Assembly (NCBI RefSeq): GCF_018966525.1
Contig: NZ_CP076607.1
Coordinates: forward strand, 4,092,001-4,156,000
DNA from: Paenibacillus sophorae
GTDB lineage: Bacteria; Bacillota; Bacilli; Paenibacillales; Paenibacillaceae
Direction of reading: 5' to 3'
Length of the DNA: 64,000 nucleotides
Shown: positions 16,048 through 23,422 of the stretch, in pieces
Layout: every line of letters begins with the position of its first letter
Position numbering within the stretch: the stretch's first letter is position 1
Position numbers and translations under genes: made by a program
Notes under the pieces: generated by a model
What the model saw: only the letters and a program-made list of their open reading frames with translations
Told to the model about the DNA's origin: nothing
Databases searched by the model: none

Positions 16048-17373
16048 TTAACGGTACGTGCCCAATACGCGGTCATAGATATCCTCGATCAGCCGCAGAC
16101 CGCCGTTATACCCCGCGTAGCCGCAGTTCAATACCAGCCGGTAAGTGATCGGCACGCTGACTGGAAGCAGATCGGCCCCGATATCGACAGCCAGGTCGCG
16201 TTCCCAGCCGCTTCCGAGAATCAGCGCTCGCTGCTTCGGACTTGTCTTCCTGATATTCTCCTGAATCTCTCCGCCGTCCACCGAGAATTCCACACTCGCT
16301 GACCTTCTGCCCGAGATACGGCGGAACTGTTCACGGATTCCTTCACGGTACTGTTCGGGAGTATCGTCGACAATGTACTGAACGTCCGCCGGAATAATGC
16401 CCAGCTCATTCAATAAATATTTGGAGAAGCCTACGGCGTAAGTAGCGTCAAGGATCGTGTAGAATACACGCGGGATGCCGTAACGGAACTCCAGCATGAA
16501 ATCGGCTGTACGCTCGATATGCGTATAGAATTTGCGTTCTTCGTCCGCGATGAATTTCTCGGCCTTTTCACGGTCTAGGCTGGCGCCGAATGCCGCAACC
16601 TCCCGCAAAAAGCGGCCCGTTTCCACCCCTCCCACCGGTAAATAGGGAAAATGGTAAAACGGTGTTCCGTATTTCCGCTTGAGCAGCTTGGCGCTTTTCA
16701 GCCCCGGCCAGGCGGATACGACAATATTGAATTCAGCCTGAGGAACGGTCAGCCATTCTTCTACGCCGCCCGATTCGGGACCGAACAGGATATTCGGCGT
16801 GAGACCGATGCCTGTCAGCAGCCGCTTAATTTCCTGCAAGTTGCCGATCCAGTAAGGGTCCTGATATGGAATGGAGGCAAAGACATTAACCAGTCCAGGG
16901 ATGACTTCACCTTTGGCGGGCGCATACCGGTCGACATACTGCTCGACAATCGCCTTGATGATAAGGTCATGGCTGACATAGTTATTGCTCTTGAAGCCGC
17001 CGGTCTCCGCGAACACAATCGGCTTGCCGAGATTTTGAAATTCACGGGTCACCTGACCTACATCGTCTCCGACAATATCGGAGGTGCAGCCGGTGAGCAC
17101 GACGAACAGATCGGCGTCGATGACCTTGAACGCACCGTCAATGACACCCCGCAGCTTTTTCTCGCCGCCAAATACGACTTCTGATTCGCTCGAATTGGTG
17201 CAGGGGATCGTGCTTCCTCCCGCATAGCCCTCCCCTTGACCAAGCAGGCCGTGAATCTTGGTGCTGCAGCCCGGTCCTGCATGGACGATAGGCACAGCCC
17301 GCTGGATTGCGATGACGGTCTGCTGAACGCCCAGTGCGCAGGAATACCTTGGCTGTTCAATAAGCTTCGACAT
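16048..17373 (-). CDS. Nitrogenase component 1, NifK/MarK-like beta subunit
   Basis: A 441-residue protein of the oxidoreductase/nitrogenase component 1 family. It keeps the three P-cluster cysteines of NifK at C12 (YSCALG), C36 (HAGPGC) and C96 (LTGCTSDIVGDD), plus the NifK-like SSESEVVFGG segment. NifN scaffolds usually lack most of these, so an electron-transferring beta subunit fits better than a scaffold. It is about 80 residues shorter than NifK of Mo-nitrogenase, missing the N-terminal extension, as in alternative and nitrogenase-like enzymes. The start overlaps the NifD-like gene by 17 bases, so the two are translationally coupled. Substrate inferred: see the NifD-like entry. Confidence 0.85.
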   Translation of the reverse strand: MSKLIEQPRYSCALGVQQTVIAIQRAVPIVHAGPGCSTKIHGLLGQGEGYAGGSTIPCTNSSESEVVFGGEKKLRGVIDGAFKVIDADLFVVLTGCTSDIVGDDVGQVTREFQNLGKPIVFAETGGFKSNNYVSHDLIIKAIVEQYVDRYAPAKGEVIPGLVNVFASIPYQDPYWIGNLQEIKRLLTGIGLTPNILFGPESGGVEEWLTVPQAEFNIVVSAWPGLKSAKLLKRKYGTPFYHFPYLPVGGVETGRFLREVAAFGASLDREKAEKFIADEERKFYTHIERTADFMLEFRYGIPRVFYTILDATYAVGFSKYLLNELGIIPADVQYIVDDTPEQYREGIREQFRRISGRRSASVEFSVDGGEIQENIRKTSPKQRALILGSGWERDLAVDIGADLLPVSVPITYRLVLNCGYAGYNGGLRLIEDIYDRVLGTYR

Positions 17374-18838
17374 GAGTATTGCCTCCCAAAAAAGTGTATG
17401 GATCTTGCTCCAGCCACCATTTGGTGTAAGGCATGGAACTGTGTTTCGCCAGGTTGGTTACAAACTCCCGGTTATCGAGCGTCTCCAGAATGCGTTCCGC
17501 ATAATTAAGCAGCCCCTGGTATCCCCAACTGAAATGTTCGTCCCCGATCAGCAGGGTAGGGATGCCAAGCTTGGCCCCCCAGAGCGTCATTCCCCCGTGA
17601 CGGGCGATCATCAGGTCCGGACGGACGCGGTTCAGAATATTGACCAGCTCGTAGGCTTGCTTGTTGCAGACGTTATATCCCTTAATGTCTCCATAGGTCT
17701 TGACCGTGTGATCCAGCATATCCGCCGCAGTACTTTCATTGTCATAAATAGGATCATGATGAAAAATAGCTGCGCCCTGCACTTCGATTCCCAGTTCACT
17801 CAACAGGGCGATCAGGGCGTGGCCATGGGCTGAGCCAGCAGTCAAATAGCAGGTAGTACCTTTAAGCTTAGCCCGGTACTCTTCCAGCTTCGGCAAAACA
17901 GCGGCTCTCTCTTCAAGTATAATTTCCTCAATCTCGTCTTCGCAGTCCAGAACGCGTCCCAGCTCGCGCATCCAAGCATCCGTTCCCGCCAAACCGTAAG
18001 CCATTGGAGCCTTAATCTCCGGCACGCCGTATACTTGCTCCAGCGCGGCTCCCATATAGGTTCCAAGCGTCGGGCAAATCTGAATCGTTGCCGCAGCCTC
18101 GGAAATGGTTTCCAGCTGGCTTACTGTGGAAAAGGGAACGACATAGTTCGCTTCGTAGCCCAGGCGGTTCAGCAGCTTCGAGAAGACATCGCTGCCCCAG
18201 AAATTGATAATATTCACCTTGTTCGTCCGCTTCTGCGGAGGCTTCACAATTTTACGCACAATAGAGTGATAGGCGGCATCGAAGCCGGAGGTCCAAATTT
18301 TGGATCTGAAGCCCTCGCAGACGCAGTTTACGACGGGTATCCCAAGTTCATTCGTCATCCGGTCTGTGACACTTTCCACATCTTCACCTATGATCCCCGA
18401 GGCGCAGGATGTGGTTACGAAGATCGCATTCGGCTTTACTCTATCGTACGCGAGGCGGATCGTCTTCTCCAGTTTGGATAAAGCGCCGAAGACCGTATCC
18501 ATCTCCTCGATATTTGTATTAAAATATCTGCCGATAGCCGGGGGTAAATCCCGTTCCATCTGCCCGACGCGGTATACGAAATTAAAGCCGAAGAAATCCC
18601 CGGCGCAGCCGACGGGCGCATGGTTAACCATCGCCGCATCCCGAATCATGGATAATTGGCAAAAAGCATTTCCCGAGCTGCAGCCCATGCATTGGCTGAA
18701 AGAACGGGTACCGTCCTTCAGGCAGCCGCTGTTGGAGCAGTTGACCAGGTCTCCCGCAGTTCCGGCAAAACCAGTAATCGAACCCAAACGTTTCTCGCGG
18801 ATCGGGACCTCGGTCAGATTCAAATTCACTTTTGGCAT
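17357..18838 (-). CDS. Nitrogenase component 1, NifD/MarD-like alpha subunit (probably not N2-reducing)
   Basis: A 493-residue catalytic-type subunit. P-cluster cysteines match NifD: C53 (GCSSG), C78 (HAPVGC), C145 (TTSCASGIIGED). C255 in ICPTLGTYM aligns with the cofactor-binding Cys275 of NifD, with the following EQVYGVP in register. After CEGFR the NifD HH pair (His195/196) is replaced by Phe-Asp (SGFDAA), and no His occupies the His442 position in the GDEHFSWGYQG segment. So the metal sites look present but the N2-binding pocket differs. With metY in the same operon, a methylthio-alkane-reductase-like role (releasing methanethiol) is my best inference. Alternatives are a NifE-like scaffold or another nitrogenase-like reductase. 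Confidence 0.82.
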   Translation of the reverse strand: MPKVNLNLTEVPIREKRLGSITGFAGTAGDLVNCSNSGCLKDGTRSFSQCMGCSSGNAFCQLSMIRDAAMVNHAPVGCAGDFFGFNFVYRVGQMERDLPPAIGRYFNTNIEEMDTVFGALSKLEKTIRLAYDRVKPNAIFVTTSCASGIIGEDVESVTDRMTNELGIPVVNCVCEGFRSKIWTSGFDAAYHSIVRKIVKPPQKRTNKVNIINFWGSDVFSKLLNRLGYEANYVVPFSTVSQLETISEAAATIQICPTLGTYMGAALEQVYGVPEIKAPMAYGLAGTDAWMRELGRVLDCEDEIEEIILEERAAVLPKLEEYRAKLKGTTCYLTAGSAHGHALIALLSELGIEVQGAAIFHHDPIYDNESTAADMLDHTVKTYGDIKGYNVCNKQAYELVNILNRVRPDLMIARHGGMTLWGAKLGIPTLLIGDEHFSWGYQGLLNYAERILETLDNREFVTNLAKHSSMPYTKWWLEQDPYTFLGGNTHVEAY

Positions 18839-18859
18839 GTCCTTTTCCCCTTTACGTTA

Positions 18860-18970
18860 TCAATAATATTCCAGATTATTGCTTAACCCCTCGAAATGGA
18901 GCGTCTCCATTATTGTGGAACGGGTTTCGATGAAATCCGAACTGTTTATATTGGGACGCTCTACATCCAC
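18860..18970 (-). CDS. 36-residue acidic small ORF inside the nitrogenase-like operon
   Basis: A GTG-started ORF with an excellent ribosome binding site (AAGGAGG, 8 bases upstream) lying between metY and the NifD-like gene. The product begins VDVERPNINSSDF and ends LSNNLEYY; it has seven acidic and two basic residues, no Cys and no membrane segment. It ends 21 bases before the NifD-like start. I do not recognise it. It could be a small structural or assembly protein, or a translational leader for the NifD-like gene. The strong ribosome binding site and exact fit into the gap are the evidence. Confidence 0.55.
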   Translation of the reverse strand: MDVERPNINSSDFIETRSTIMETLHFEGLSNNLEYY

Positions 18971-18993
18971 GTCGATAACCTCCTTGATCAACG

Positions 18994-20313
18994 TTACACC
19001 AGTGTTTCCACAAAAGCCTTCTCGAACGCCTGCTCCAGATCTGCGATTAAATCCTCGGCATTTTCCAAGCCAATAGAAAGGCGGACCGTTTCTGGTTTGA
19101 TGCCGGCAAAAGCCTGTTCTTCGGGGTTTAGTTCGCCATGCGTCGTTTTCGGCGAATTGATAATGAGCGAGCGGGCGTCACCCACATTGGCGTGATAGCT
19201 GAACAGCTCCACCGCATCCAGAAAAGTCTTAAGCTGCTCCTCATTTCCCTTGAAGCCAAAGGAGAAAATGGAACCGGCGCCTTTTGGAAAATATTTGTCA
19301 GCCAAGGCTTTGTATGCATTGCCCTCCGCAGCAGGATGACTGACCCAGCTTACTCTGTCGTTGCTTTGCAGATATTGCACGATTTTCAGCGCGTTGGATA
19401 CCTGCTTGTCAATCCGCTCAGATAATGTCACAATTCCCTGAATCAGCAGGAAGGCATCGAACGGGCTGAGAGACGCCCCAAAATAAGCGAGGTAGCTAAG
19501 CCGTACTCTTGTCGTAAACGGCGCATTCGGGAAGACCTCAAGAATGCTGCGCTCGCGTCCCGTCGCCTGATCCCGCAGCAGATACTGCGGCTCTTCAAAA
19601 TGCGGAAATTTACCATTGCTCCAGTCAAACTTACCGTTTTCCACAATGACTCCGCCCAGCGTTGTTCCATGTCCGCCGATCGCCTTAGTTGCCGAGTAAA
19701 TGATGATGTCCGCTCCATGGGAGAAAGAATCGAACAGATATGGGGTTCCAAATGTATTGTCGATAACTAACGGAATCCCGTTGTCATGCGCAATCTTGGC
19801 AATGGCTTCTACATCAAGGATCGTCGCGTTCGGATTGCTGATACTCTCGATCAGTATCGCCTTGGTATCCGGCCCTATGGCCCCTCGGAAGGTTTCCGGA
19901 TCATCCGAGTTCTCCACAAAATCGACATGAACATTGAATTTAGGGAACAGATGCTTGATAGCGTCAAAAGTCCCCCCGTATAGTCTAGGCGTTGTTAATA
20001 TTCTTCCACCGCCCTCGGCCAGGTTCAGCAGTGTGTAAGCAACAGCGGCCATTCCCGAGGCGACGGCAACAGCGCCGGTTCCTTTATCCAGAGCGGTCAA
20101 CCGCTCCTCAAGAACGGCTACGGTCGGATTTCCGATCCGTGTGTACAGAAAGCCTGCTTCCTCCAGACCGAACAATTTTTCCGCCCGTTCCACGCCGCCT
20201 AAATCGTACGAAGCCGTCTGATAAATCGGCACGGCTACCGAATAATTATGCTCGCTGGATTCGTAGCCAGCTCTTACCTTCAATGTGTCAAAGCCAAGTT
20301 GTTTCTCGCTCAT
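18994..20313 (-). CDS. metY: O-acetylhomoserine sulfhydrylase (MetY type)
   Basis: A 439-residue PLP enzyme of the Cys/Met metabolism family. The PLP lysine is in SATKAIGGHG, with YTRIGNPT near the N-terminus. The length matches MetY rather than cystathionine synthases. MetY joins O-acetylhomoserine with sulfide or methanethiol to give homocysteine or methionine. In Rhodospirillum this activity captures methanethiol released by methylthio-alkane reductase, which makes its place in this operon meaningful. I chose the ATG at 20313 (GAGGG 7 bases upstream) over the upstream in-frame start at 20331. Confidence 0.88.
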   Translation of the reverse strand: MSEKQLGFDTLKVRAGYESSEHNYSVAVPIYQTASYDLGGVERAEKLFGLEEAGFLYTRIGNPTVAVLEERLTALDKGTGAVAVASGMAAVAYTLLNLAEGGGRILTTPRLYGGTFDAIKHLFPKFNVHVDFVENSDDPETFRGAIGPDTKAILIESISNPNATILDVEAIAKIAHDNGIPLVIDNTFGTPYLFDSFSHGADIIIYSATKAIGGHGTTLGGVIVENGKFDWSNGKFPHFEEPQYLLRDQATGRERSILEVFPNAPFTTRVRLSYLAYFGASLSPFDAFLLIQGIVTLSERIDKQVSNALKIVQYLQSNDRVSWVSHPAAEGNAYKALADKYFPKGAGSIFSFGFKGNEEQLKTFLDAVELFSYHANVGDARSLIINSPKTTHGELNPEEQAFAGIKPETVRLSIGLENAEDLIADLEQAFEKAFVETLV

Positions 20314-20350
20314 ACAGATCCCTCTTTTCAAATGATTATTTGATCATGCC

Positions 20351-20701
20351 TTACTGCAAAATAGCTCCACGGCCTGAATGAAGAAAGGAAATCAGCCGAT
20401 TCAACGCCTTATCGATAGGGGCCTCGACTGCCAGAGCAGTAATTCCCACATTGTTAAGCACTGCCGTGGCACCATGACCAATCTGGCTGACAAGTACATA
20501 CGAACAATCCGCTAGCGCTTCGGCCACTGCCTCCAGACGGCTTTGCTCATGTCCTTGACTGCTAGCAGGATTGCCGATTTCCCTGCTTCCGCTCTGTAAA
20601 TACAATCCTTCATCATCCACTTCGTAAATTAAAAATCGGTTGCAACGGCCAAAATGCTCGTTTACGGTAAAACCATCCGAACTACCGACAGCCACTTTCA
20701 T
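20351..20701 (-). CDS. NifX/NifB-C-like iron-cluster carrier protein
   Basis: A 116-residue single-domain protein of the dinitrogenase iron-molybdenum cofactor biosynthesis family (NifX, NafY, NifB C-terminus). It starts MKVAVGSSDGFTVNEHFGRCNRFLIYEV, with the typical HFGRC and an internal SQIGHGA. Family members hold cofactor precursors on the way to component 1. As first gene of the operon it probably serves the NifD/K-like pair. The ATG at 20701 follows AGGAGAAGGG; an upstream in-frame start at 20809 lies in the structured leader and lacks conservation. Confidence 0.85.
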   Translation of the reverse strand: MKVAVGSSDGFTVNEHFGRCNRFLIYEVDDEGLYLQSGSREIGNPASSQGHEQSRLEAVAEALADCSYVLVSQIGHGATAVLNNVGITALAVEAPIDKALNRLISFLHSGRGAILQ

Positions 20702-20857
20702 TTCATCCCTTCTCCTTCCGAAAAAACTGCCATAAGAACGCTGCTCCGCCTGATATCCACCGTTCACGTCGTCGTCCTTAAAAAAGTCAAGGAGGATTGC
20801 TCTACACAAGGTACGGTGCCAATGTTTTGAGGCGGGGTGTGACCGATTTCACAATGA

Positions 20858-20928
20858 TAGCTAATAGAAAAGGCCGGACCTATCCTGTTTATCAGGAAGT
20901 ATCCGGCCTGCGGTTAACCGCTCAGCTA
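20858..20928 (-). promoter_or_regulatory. Structured leader with terminator-like hairpin, candidate attenuator or riboswitch
   Basis: On the minus strand, about 30 bases after the predicted transcription start: outer arms TAGCT/AGCTA (20924-20928 and 20858-20862), a GCGGTTAACCGC hairpin (20910-20921), and a hairpin with stem GGCCGGA/TCCGGCC (20902-20908 and 20872-20878) plus an upper TCCTG/CAGGA stem. TTTTCTATT follows. The next gene starts about 160 bases further on, so the hairpin could stop transcription before the operon. I cannot match it to a known riboswitch class. Confidence 0.5.
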
Positions 20929-20938
20929 AATCACTTAA

Positions 20939-20974
20939 ATACCAATTGTTTTACTATGTTTTAATATACCGATT
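20939..20974. promoter_or_regulatory. Direct repeats ATACC(A/G)ATT around the promoter, candidate operator
   Basis: ATACCAATT (20939-20947) and ATACCGATT (20966-20974) are repeated 27 bases apart. One overlaps the -10 box and the other lies just after the start site of the nitrogenase-like operon, a suitable position for a repressor. A sulfur-responsive Rrf2-type regulator such as CymR is one possibility, not shown by the sequence. Confidence 0.4.
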
Positions 20975-20991
20975 AGAGTCGAAAAATTCAA
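20963..20991 (-). promoter_or_regulatory. Sigma-A promoter of the nitrogenase-like operon
   Basis: On the minus strand TTGAAT (20986-20991), exactly 17 bases, TATATT (20963-20968). Transcription would start near 20956, giving a leader of about 255 bases before the NifX-like gene. A housekeeping-type promoter argues against sigma-54/NifA control. Confidence 0.65.
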
Positions 20992-21025
20992 TCCCTGAAA
21001 CGTGAATATAGTGTGATAATTTACA

Positions 21026-21067
21026 GAAAAAAGCAAAACAGCAAGCCTCCAAGTAATGGAGACTTGC
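21026..21067 (-). terminator. Terminator of the 2-oxoacid oxidoreductase operon
   Basis: 10-bp stem (21041-21050 with 21058-21067, one G-U pair) and the minus-strand tail TGTTTTGCTTTTTTC. It separates this operon from the nitrogenase-like promoter. Confidence 0.85.
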
Positions 21068-21093
21068 TGCTAAATTCAAGCGGTAAAAAGGTC

Positions 21094-23397
21094 TTACAGT
21101 TCCGGATGCTCATGCTTCGCTTTCAGGCGGCTCCAGCGGCGCTCTACTTCTTCCTTAAAGCCATTCAGCGCAGCTTCGTTCTCTTCCTTGAGCAGATGCT
21201 TGGTTTTACCCATGCCTTTGAGCCATTCGGTAACGTCGACGCGTTTCTCCTTCTCTTCCGGATTGTACGTAATCGTGGTAACGCCTTGTTCCACTTCATA
21301 CAGCGGGAAGAAGCAGGAATCGACAGCCAGGGATACCAGCTTGGTGCCCACATTGTCTTCCGTCATCCAGTTCAGCGGGCAAGCAGACAAGATTTTGCCG
21401 TATACAAGCCCTTCGTTTTGAGCGTACCATTGGGCTTTGGCGGCTTTCTTCACCAAATCCTGCGGGAACGCTTCGCTGCCTGTGAACACATAAGGAATAT
21501 TGGTGGCAGCCATAATTTGCGGAGTATCTTTATGCTGCGTCACTTTACCTTTTTGCGTCTTACCGATGCTGGATGTCGATGTACGGTGACCAATCGGCGT
21601 CGAGTACGATTGCTGTGCACCCGTATTCATGTAGCCTTCGTTATCATATTCCAGTACGATCATTTTGTGTCCGCGAAGCGCGGCGCCAATTGCTGGCCCC
21701 ATACCGATGTCCATGCCGCCGTCGCCGGTAACCATGACAAAGGTGAAGTCGTCTTTCAGGTTCAGATGATCAAGTTCGCCGCGGCGTTTGCGTTCCCAGA
21801 ACATCTCAACAATACCGGACATTGTCGATGCTCCGCTTTGGAACAGGTTGTGAATGAAAGTCGATTTATGCGACGAATAAGGATAGCCGGTCGTTGTAAC
21901 AAAGGCGCAGCCTGTATGGTACAGAGCGACGATATCTCCTTCGATGCCTTTGAAGAACAGTTCCAGACCGGAGAAAATACCGCAGCCTGGGCAAGTGCCG
22001 TGACCCGGGGACAGGCGCTTCGGTTTAACGGTCAAGCTGCGCATTGGCGGAATCTTAACCTTGAGTTTGCCTGTTTCCTCATCCTTGTCCACAGTAATCA
22101 AGCCTGTCTTCAGAGACTCGAATTTAAGCGGCTTGATCACACGCTTCGGCGCGCTTTCGGCAACGCCCGGATTGTGGCCGTAATAATCGAAAGGTACTTT
22201 CACTTCACCGGATTCCGCTGCTTCAATAGCCAGCTCGAACAGGCTGTGGCCGTCTTCGGCAAAGAAGTCCTTGCCGCCGACACCGTAAATCCGGCTGATT
22301 ACTTTTGTTGTCGTGTTGCCGTAGGTGAACAGAGCTGCCTTGATTTCATTAACCATGTTGCCGCCATGCGCTCCGAAAGAATCCGCGCGGTCGCCGACGG
22401 TGATGGCTTTGACGTTCTTCAGCGCTTCGGCGATTTGCTTTTGCGGGAACGGACGGATCATGTTCGGCGAAATGGCGCCGGCTTTCACGCCTTTCTCGCG
22501 AAGCTGGTCGACAACATCCTTGATGATCTCGGAAGCAGAGTTCAACAGGAATACAGCAACTTCCGCATCTTCCATCCGGTATTGCGACAGGATTGGGTAA
22601 TGGCGGCCTGTCAGCTCGCCATATTCTTTGGCGATTTCTTCAAATACTTCCCCGGCATTGTACATAGCCACGGATTGTTGGTATTTGTTGTTGATATAGT
22701 CGGGCTCGTTCATGTAAGGGCCGACGGAAATCGGGTTCTCGCGGTCCAGCGTATCGTCATAACCTTTCGGTAGAGGTCCGATAAAGCTTTGGACATCTTC
22801 ACGGTTCGCAATCGCTTGGACGCGGCGCTTCTGGTGAGAAGTGAAATATCCGTCCATGGCCACCAGTACTGGCAGGCGAACCTTGGCATGCTCGGCAAGC
22901 TTGATTGCCATGATGTTCATATCATATACAGACTGTGGATCCGGACACATCAGGATCGGCCAGCCGGTGTTCAGCGCAAAATACAGGTCGGAGTGATCGC
23001 CGTGGATGTTCAGCGGTCCGGAAATGGACCGGCAGATGAGGTTCATGACCATCGGCATCCGCGTACCGGATTGAACCGGAAGCTGCTCCAGCATGTACAG
23101 GTAGCCTTGGGCGCTTGTCGCGTTAAATACGCGGCCGCCCGCGGTGGAAGCGCCGTAACAGATGCCCGCGGAGCTGTGTTCGCCGTCGGAAGGCACCAGC
23201 ATGATGTCATGCTGTCCGCTGGCTTTCATGGAATCGAGGAACTGCGCAACCTCCGTAGACGGGGAGATCGGGAAATAGCCCATCACATGATAGTTGATTT
23301 GATGCGCGGCGTAGGCCGCCATTTCGTTGCCGGATTCATATAAAAACTTCTGCTCCACCTTGGCGGAGCCGACTTCTTTTTCGTAATCGATAGCCAT
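21094..23397 (-). CDS. 2-oxoacid (pyruvate):ferredoxin oxidoreductase, fused alpha-beta subunit
   Basis: A 767-residue protein. Residues 1-480 are the alpha (PorA-like) region (GYFPISPSTEVAQ; PSDGEHSSAG). The rest is the beta region with CPGCG, HTGCAF and the thiamine diphosphate motif GDGGMDIGMG...YDNEGYMNTG. The complex oxidatively decarboxylates pyruvate or a related 2-oxoacid to acyl-CoA and reduces ferredoxin. Its partner, the gamma-delta fusion, is encoded 25 bases upstream. Single-chain NifJ enzymes have a different architecture. Next to a nitrogenase-like operon, it is a plausible source of low-potential electrons, though separately promoted and terminated. Confidence 0.9.
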   Translation of the reverse strand: MAIDYEKEVGSAKVEQKFLYESGNEMAAYAAHQINYHVMGYFPISPSTEVAQFLDSMKASGQHDIMLVPSDGEHSSAGICYGASTAGGRVFNATSAQGYLYMLEQLPVQSGTRMPMVMNLICRSISGPLNIHGDHSDLYFALNTGWPILMCPDPQSVYDMNIMAIKLAEHAKVRLPVLVAMDGYFTSHQKRRVQAIANREDVQSFIGPLPKGYDDTLDRENPISVGPYMNEPDYINNKYQQSVAMYNAGEVFEEIAKEYGELTGRHYPILSQYRMEDAEVAVFLLNSASEIIKDVVDQLREKGVKAGAISPNMIRPFPQKQIAEALKNVKAITVGDRADSFGAHGGNMVNEIKAALFTYGNTTTKVISRIYGVGGKDFFAEDGHSLFELAIEAAESGEVKVPFDYYGHNPGVAESAPKRVIKPLKFESLKTGLITVDKDEETGKLKVKIPPMRSLTVKPKRLSPGHGTCPGCGIFSGLELFFKGIEGDIVALYHTGCAFVTTTGYPYSSHKSTFIHNLFQSGASTMSGIVEMFWERKRRGELDHLNLKDDFTFVMVTGDGGMDIGMGPAIGAALRGHKMIVLEYDNEGYMNTGAQQSYSTPIGHRTSTSSIGKTQKGKVTQHKDTPQIMAATNIPYVFTGSEAFPQDLVKKAAKAQWYAQNEGLVYGKILSACPLNWMTEDNVGTKLVSLAVDSCFFPLYEVEQGVTTITYNPEEKEKRVDVTEWLKGMGKTKHLLKEENEAALNGFKEEVERRWSRLKAKHEHPEL

Positions 23398-23422
23398 TAG
23401 TGTTCCACCTTTCTCTCGGGAT

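Larger units (their letters stand above)
20702..21025. other. Intergenic region upstream of the nitrogenase-like operon
   Basis: This stretch holds the promoter, direct repeats and structured leader listed separately. No further protein-coding gene is seen. A weakly supported in-frame extension of the NifX-like ORF to 20809 is the only open frame of note. Confidence 0.7.

Noticed and set aside
21013..22773. 586-codon plus-strand open frame opposite the oxidoreductase alpha-beta gene
   Set aside because: Antisense shadow of a strongly conserved enzyme gene; it also crosses that operon's terminator.
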